Shown: piece after piece, positions 13,852 through 15,036 of the stretch | Layout of the letters: the number at the start of each line of letters is the position of its first letter | Numbering within the stretch: the stretch's first letter is position 1 | From: a bacterium | GTDB lineage: Bacteria; Chloroflexota; Dormibacteria; UBA8260; Bog-877 | Length of the DNA: 15,036 nt | NCBI GenBank assembly: GCA_021791455.1 | Contig: JAJYWM010000163.1 | Coordinates: 1 to 15,036, forward strand | Direction: 5' to 3' | Position numbers and translations under genes: made by a program | Notes under the pieces: model-generated | Seen by the model: the letters and a program-made list of their open reading frames with translations, nothing else | What the model was told of the DNA's origin: nothing | Databases searched by the model: none

Positions 13852-13992
13852 ATGCCGATTAGCGTTGATGTGCTGCGCTATAAATATCGCTGCAAGCGCT
13901 CACGAGCAACCGGCGCGATTGGGGCAATCATTGCCCTGCTCCTGGGCAACTGTCATGCCGTACTACCCAGCGGAATCATGTACCAGGAGTAA
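13852..13992 (+). CDS. Possible 46-residue membrane peptide
   Basis: ATG 13852 would be leaderless from the promoter-like sequence after P4. The product starts MPISVDVLRYKYRCKRSR, strongly basic, then has one hydrophobic segment GAIGAIIALLLG and a short polar end. That is the shape of a small membrane or signal-bearing peptide, such as a toxin-like or phage-type peptide. It overlaps the end of the convergent metallopeptidase gene by 17 bp. There is no Shine-Dalgarno and no family match that I know. The partial copy at 13482-13585 keeps the upstream part but has ACG in place of ATG. It could be a chance frame. Confidence 0.35.
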   Translation: MPISVDVLRYKYRCKRSRATGAIGAIIALLLGNCHAVLPSGIMYQE

Positions 13993-14689
13993 GACTTGAC
14001 AGCTGCGATTTCTTCGGGCTGTAGGCGGTCGCCAGCCATTGGCTTGCGCTCACCGGTTCTGCCGGAGCTACGAGCTTGGCTTCGACCGCAGTCACCAAAT
14101 CTTCGGACGCGGCGCGGATGGCTTTAGTGCTCTTGAGCAAGCGGTCGGCGACTTCGGTCTTGTCTAGGTTGCCCTGCTCAGTCGCCCAGCTGGCAACATA
14201 GCCGAAGGAGTAGGCAGCCGAGTCCATGCCTTGACTGCCACAGACCAAATAGGCAACCGACTCCGCTTGTAGCTCGGCGTCGGGTCGATTGGCGTGGTAG
14301 TCGTATGTCTGCCCGTGCAAAATTGAGTGCGCCAGCTCGTGAGCTAGGGTCTTGACCTGCTGGGCATCTGGTAGTCCTGCCGCAATCTCAATGGTGCGGG
14401 TGTCAGGGCGGAAAAAGCCATTGGCACGACCGCAATCGTGGCTATCCATCTTGACGAGCAGCCCTTTATCGATAGCAACCGCCTGGAGCGCAGCTAGCAA
14501 GTCAGCGCGGGGACTGGAGTCGATGAGCCGGACGGGAATCTCCGGAGTCTCCTGTCCACTGGTCGGGAAGTGATTTGTCATCGGATCCAACGCCTGCTCG
14601 CGCCGACGCTGTTTCTCTCGCTTTATCTGACTAAAGTCGATGTTGTAGAGCTGTCGTCCAATCTCCCGCTCCTGCTCAGTGAGTTTCAT
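13976..14689 (-). CDS. ImmA/IrrE-type zinc metallopeptidase
   Basis: 237 residues from ATG 14689. The zinc motif HELAH is at 117-121 with a downstream glutamate ligand at about 143 (AELQAESVAYLVC). Around it is the usual ImmA/IrrE core (ADLLAALQAVAIDKGLLV, RTIEIAAGLPDAQQVKTLAH). The C-terminal helix (AIRAASEDLVTAVEA) is like that of ArdC-type antirestriction proteins of actinobacterial mobile elements, but their N-terminal single-strand DNA-binding domain is absent; a charged helix (FSQIKREKQRRREQ) stands there. ImmA-type enzymes cleave phage or element repressors; ArdC-like ones protect incoming DNA. ATG 14689 is preferred because the upstream in-frame extension runs through the 14706-14777 hairpin. 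No clear Shine-Dalgarno is present; leaderless translation is possible. Confidence 0.85.
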   Translation of the reverse strand: MKLTEQEREIGRQLYNIDFSQIKREKQRRREQALDPMTNHFPTSGQETPEIPVRLIDSSPRADLLAALQAVAIDKGLLVKMDSHDCGRANGFFRPDTRTIEIAAGLPDAQQVKTLAHELAHSILHGQTYDYHANRPDAELQAESVAYLVCGSQGMDSAAYSFGYVASWATEQGNLDKTEVADRLLKSTKAIRAASEDLVTAVEAKLVAPAEPVSASQWLATAYSPKKSQLSSLTPGT

Positions 14690-14705
14690 GACCGCTATAG
14701 ACAAG

Positions 14706-14777
14706 CCGAGAGCCGATGGCGGCCCCAACACCTGGAGTTGAAATGCAAACAAGCTGGGCCAGCCCATCGGCTCTCGG
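14706..14777. repeat. 14 bp inverted repeat upstream of the metallopeptidase gene
   Basis: CCGAGAGCCGATGG (14706-14719) pairs perfectly with 14764-14777. Inside the arms GGCCCC (14721-14726) and GGGCC (14756-14760) can pair further after a small bulge. In RNA from either strand this would form a strong hairpin of about 70 bases. It lies 17 bases before the metallopeptidase start. Confidence 0.75.
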
Positions 14778-14787
14778 TGCAATGTAG
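14743..14787 (+). CDS. Possible 14-codon leader peptide
   Basis: GGAG (14734-14737) lies five bases before ATG 14743; the product is MQTSWASPSALGAM, then TAG. It runs through the right arm of the 14706-14777 hairpin. The bases around its start, TGAAATGCAAACA, occur again at the start of the gene at 14866, so it may be a remnant of a duplicated gene start instead of a true leader. Confidence 0.3.
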   Translation: MQTSWASPSALGAM

Positions 14788-14807
14788 CACGCATTGCTGT
14801 TGTTGTC

Positions 14808-14856
14808 AACTACTTTTGCGAAATCTATTGACAAATCGCAAAGTTAGTTGTACGGT
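14808..14856 (+). promoter_or_regulatory. Promoter with operator-like dyad for the last gene
   Basis: TTGACA (14828-14833), 17 bases and TACGGT (14851-14856) form a good promoter. The -35 lies in the centre of an inverted repeat: AACTACTTTTGCGA (14808-14821) against TCGCAAAGTTAGTT (14836-14849), 12 of 14 paired, with TTTGCGA/TCGCAAA perfect. A dimeric repressor here would block the promoter. GCAATG/CATTGC (14779-14784, 14792-14797) is a further small dyad. Confidence 0.65.
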
Positions 14857-14865
14857 TACCGTGAA

Positions 14866-15036
14866 ATGCAAACACAAGCATCACCAAACACCAAGCCAGC
14901 AGCACCGAAACCTTGGGATTTTGTGCGCATTGTGCAGATGTACGGCGCTGATGGTCTAGCTACTCGCTATCGTGCGCTACTGCCTTTCGTCGAGCTACTG
15001 CGCGTCGCTGGCGACCCCAACCTGTTGTTGAGCAAA
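14866..15036 (+). CDS. Unknown protein, N-terminal part (3' truncated)
   Basis: ATG 14866 opens 57 codons that run off the window. After a proline-rich start (SPNTKPAAPKP) come two likely amphipathic helices: WDFVRIVQMYGADGLATRY and ALLPFVELLRVAGDPNLLL. I recognise no family. The start lies nine bases after the -10, so the message is probably leaderless or nearly so; no Shine-Dalgarno is present. It is divergent from the metallopeptidase gene and appears tightly controlled by the dyad around its -35. Such placement on a mobile element suggests an early or regulated gene, for example replication or transfer, but that is inference. Confidence 0.6.
   Translation, partial: MQTQASPNTKPAAPKPWDFVRIVQMYGADGLATRYRALLPFVELLRVAGDPNLLLSK

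Larger units (their letters stand above)
13756..13859 (+). repeat. 104 bp repeat, copy 2 (contains palindrome P4)
   Basis: Gap-free match to 13482-13585, offset by 274 bp. Differences after the palindrome are mostly transitions. It leads into a possible leaderless small gene at 13852. Confidence 0.7.

Noticed and set aside
13482..13859. CRISPR array
   Set aside because: The repeats are not identical or evenly spaced (centres 113, 92 and 69 bp apart), and the variable parts are themselves palindromic.
14570..14959. Plus-strand frame of 129 codons
   Set aside because: It crosses the metallopeptidase start, the hairpin and the promoter, and has no protein-like composition.

Overview
The window is two kinds of DNA joined at a tRNA-like site near 12747-12819. 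Positions 1 to about 12750 are high-GC and look like the chromosome of a high-GC Gram-positive-like bacterium, most likely an actinomycete relative. The signs are many GTG starts, probable leaderless genes, an ECF sigma factor fused to a SnoaL domain, GntR/UTRA and PadR regulators, a toxin-first toxin-antitoxin pair and an Imm5-like protein. Species cannot be told. Positions from about 12840 to the end are visibly lower in GC and rich in dyads and palindromes, as expected of a plasmid- or phage-derived element.

Region by region. 2-514 is the C-terminal end of an AAA+ ATPase, overlapping tail to tail with a membrane-bound GGDEF diguanylate cyclase (507-2006). 2007-3041 has no gene I can support well. 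3042-4550 is a divergent pair: a stand-alone SnoaL-like protein and an ECF sigma factor that carries its own SnoaL-like domain. 4775-6128 is a GntR regulator facing a small lipoprotein across a strong inverted repeat. 6168-8776 holds a membrane protein, then a PadR regulator translationally coupled to a membrane protein built of three tandem copies of one unit.

8766-12573 is a graveyard. It holds a DnaQ-like exonuclease pseudogene, a toxin broken by one amber codon beside its intact ribbon-helix-helix antitoxin (with a promoter/operator), an intact Imm5-like gene, a lipoprotein with two frameshifts, and a tyrosine integrase that keeps one reading frame end to end but carries four internal TAG codons. 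Between integrase and tRNA site lie repeated AGCTCTTC motifs that could be integrase arm sites.

The right-hand element (12840-15036) holds a helix-turn-helix protein, an ImmA/IrrE-type metallopeptidase, a possible 46-residue membrane peptide and the start of an unknown gene. Its most unusual part is 13482-13859: four perfect palindromes with 12-14 bp arms, each with a central GTT/AAC triplet and each preceded at fixed distance by a related flank. Two lie in a 104 bp repeat in which four stem positions have all changed with full compensation on the other arm, and the repeat also carries a promoter-like sequence. A second compact control region (14706-14866) combines a long hairpin, a duplicated start-codon segment, an operator-like dyad and a near-consensus promoter.
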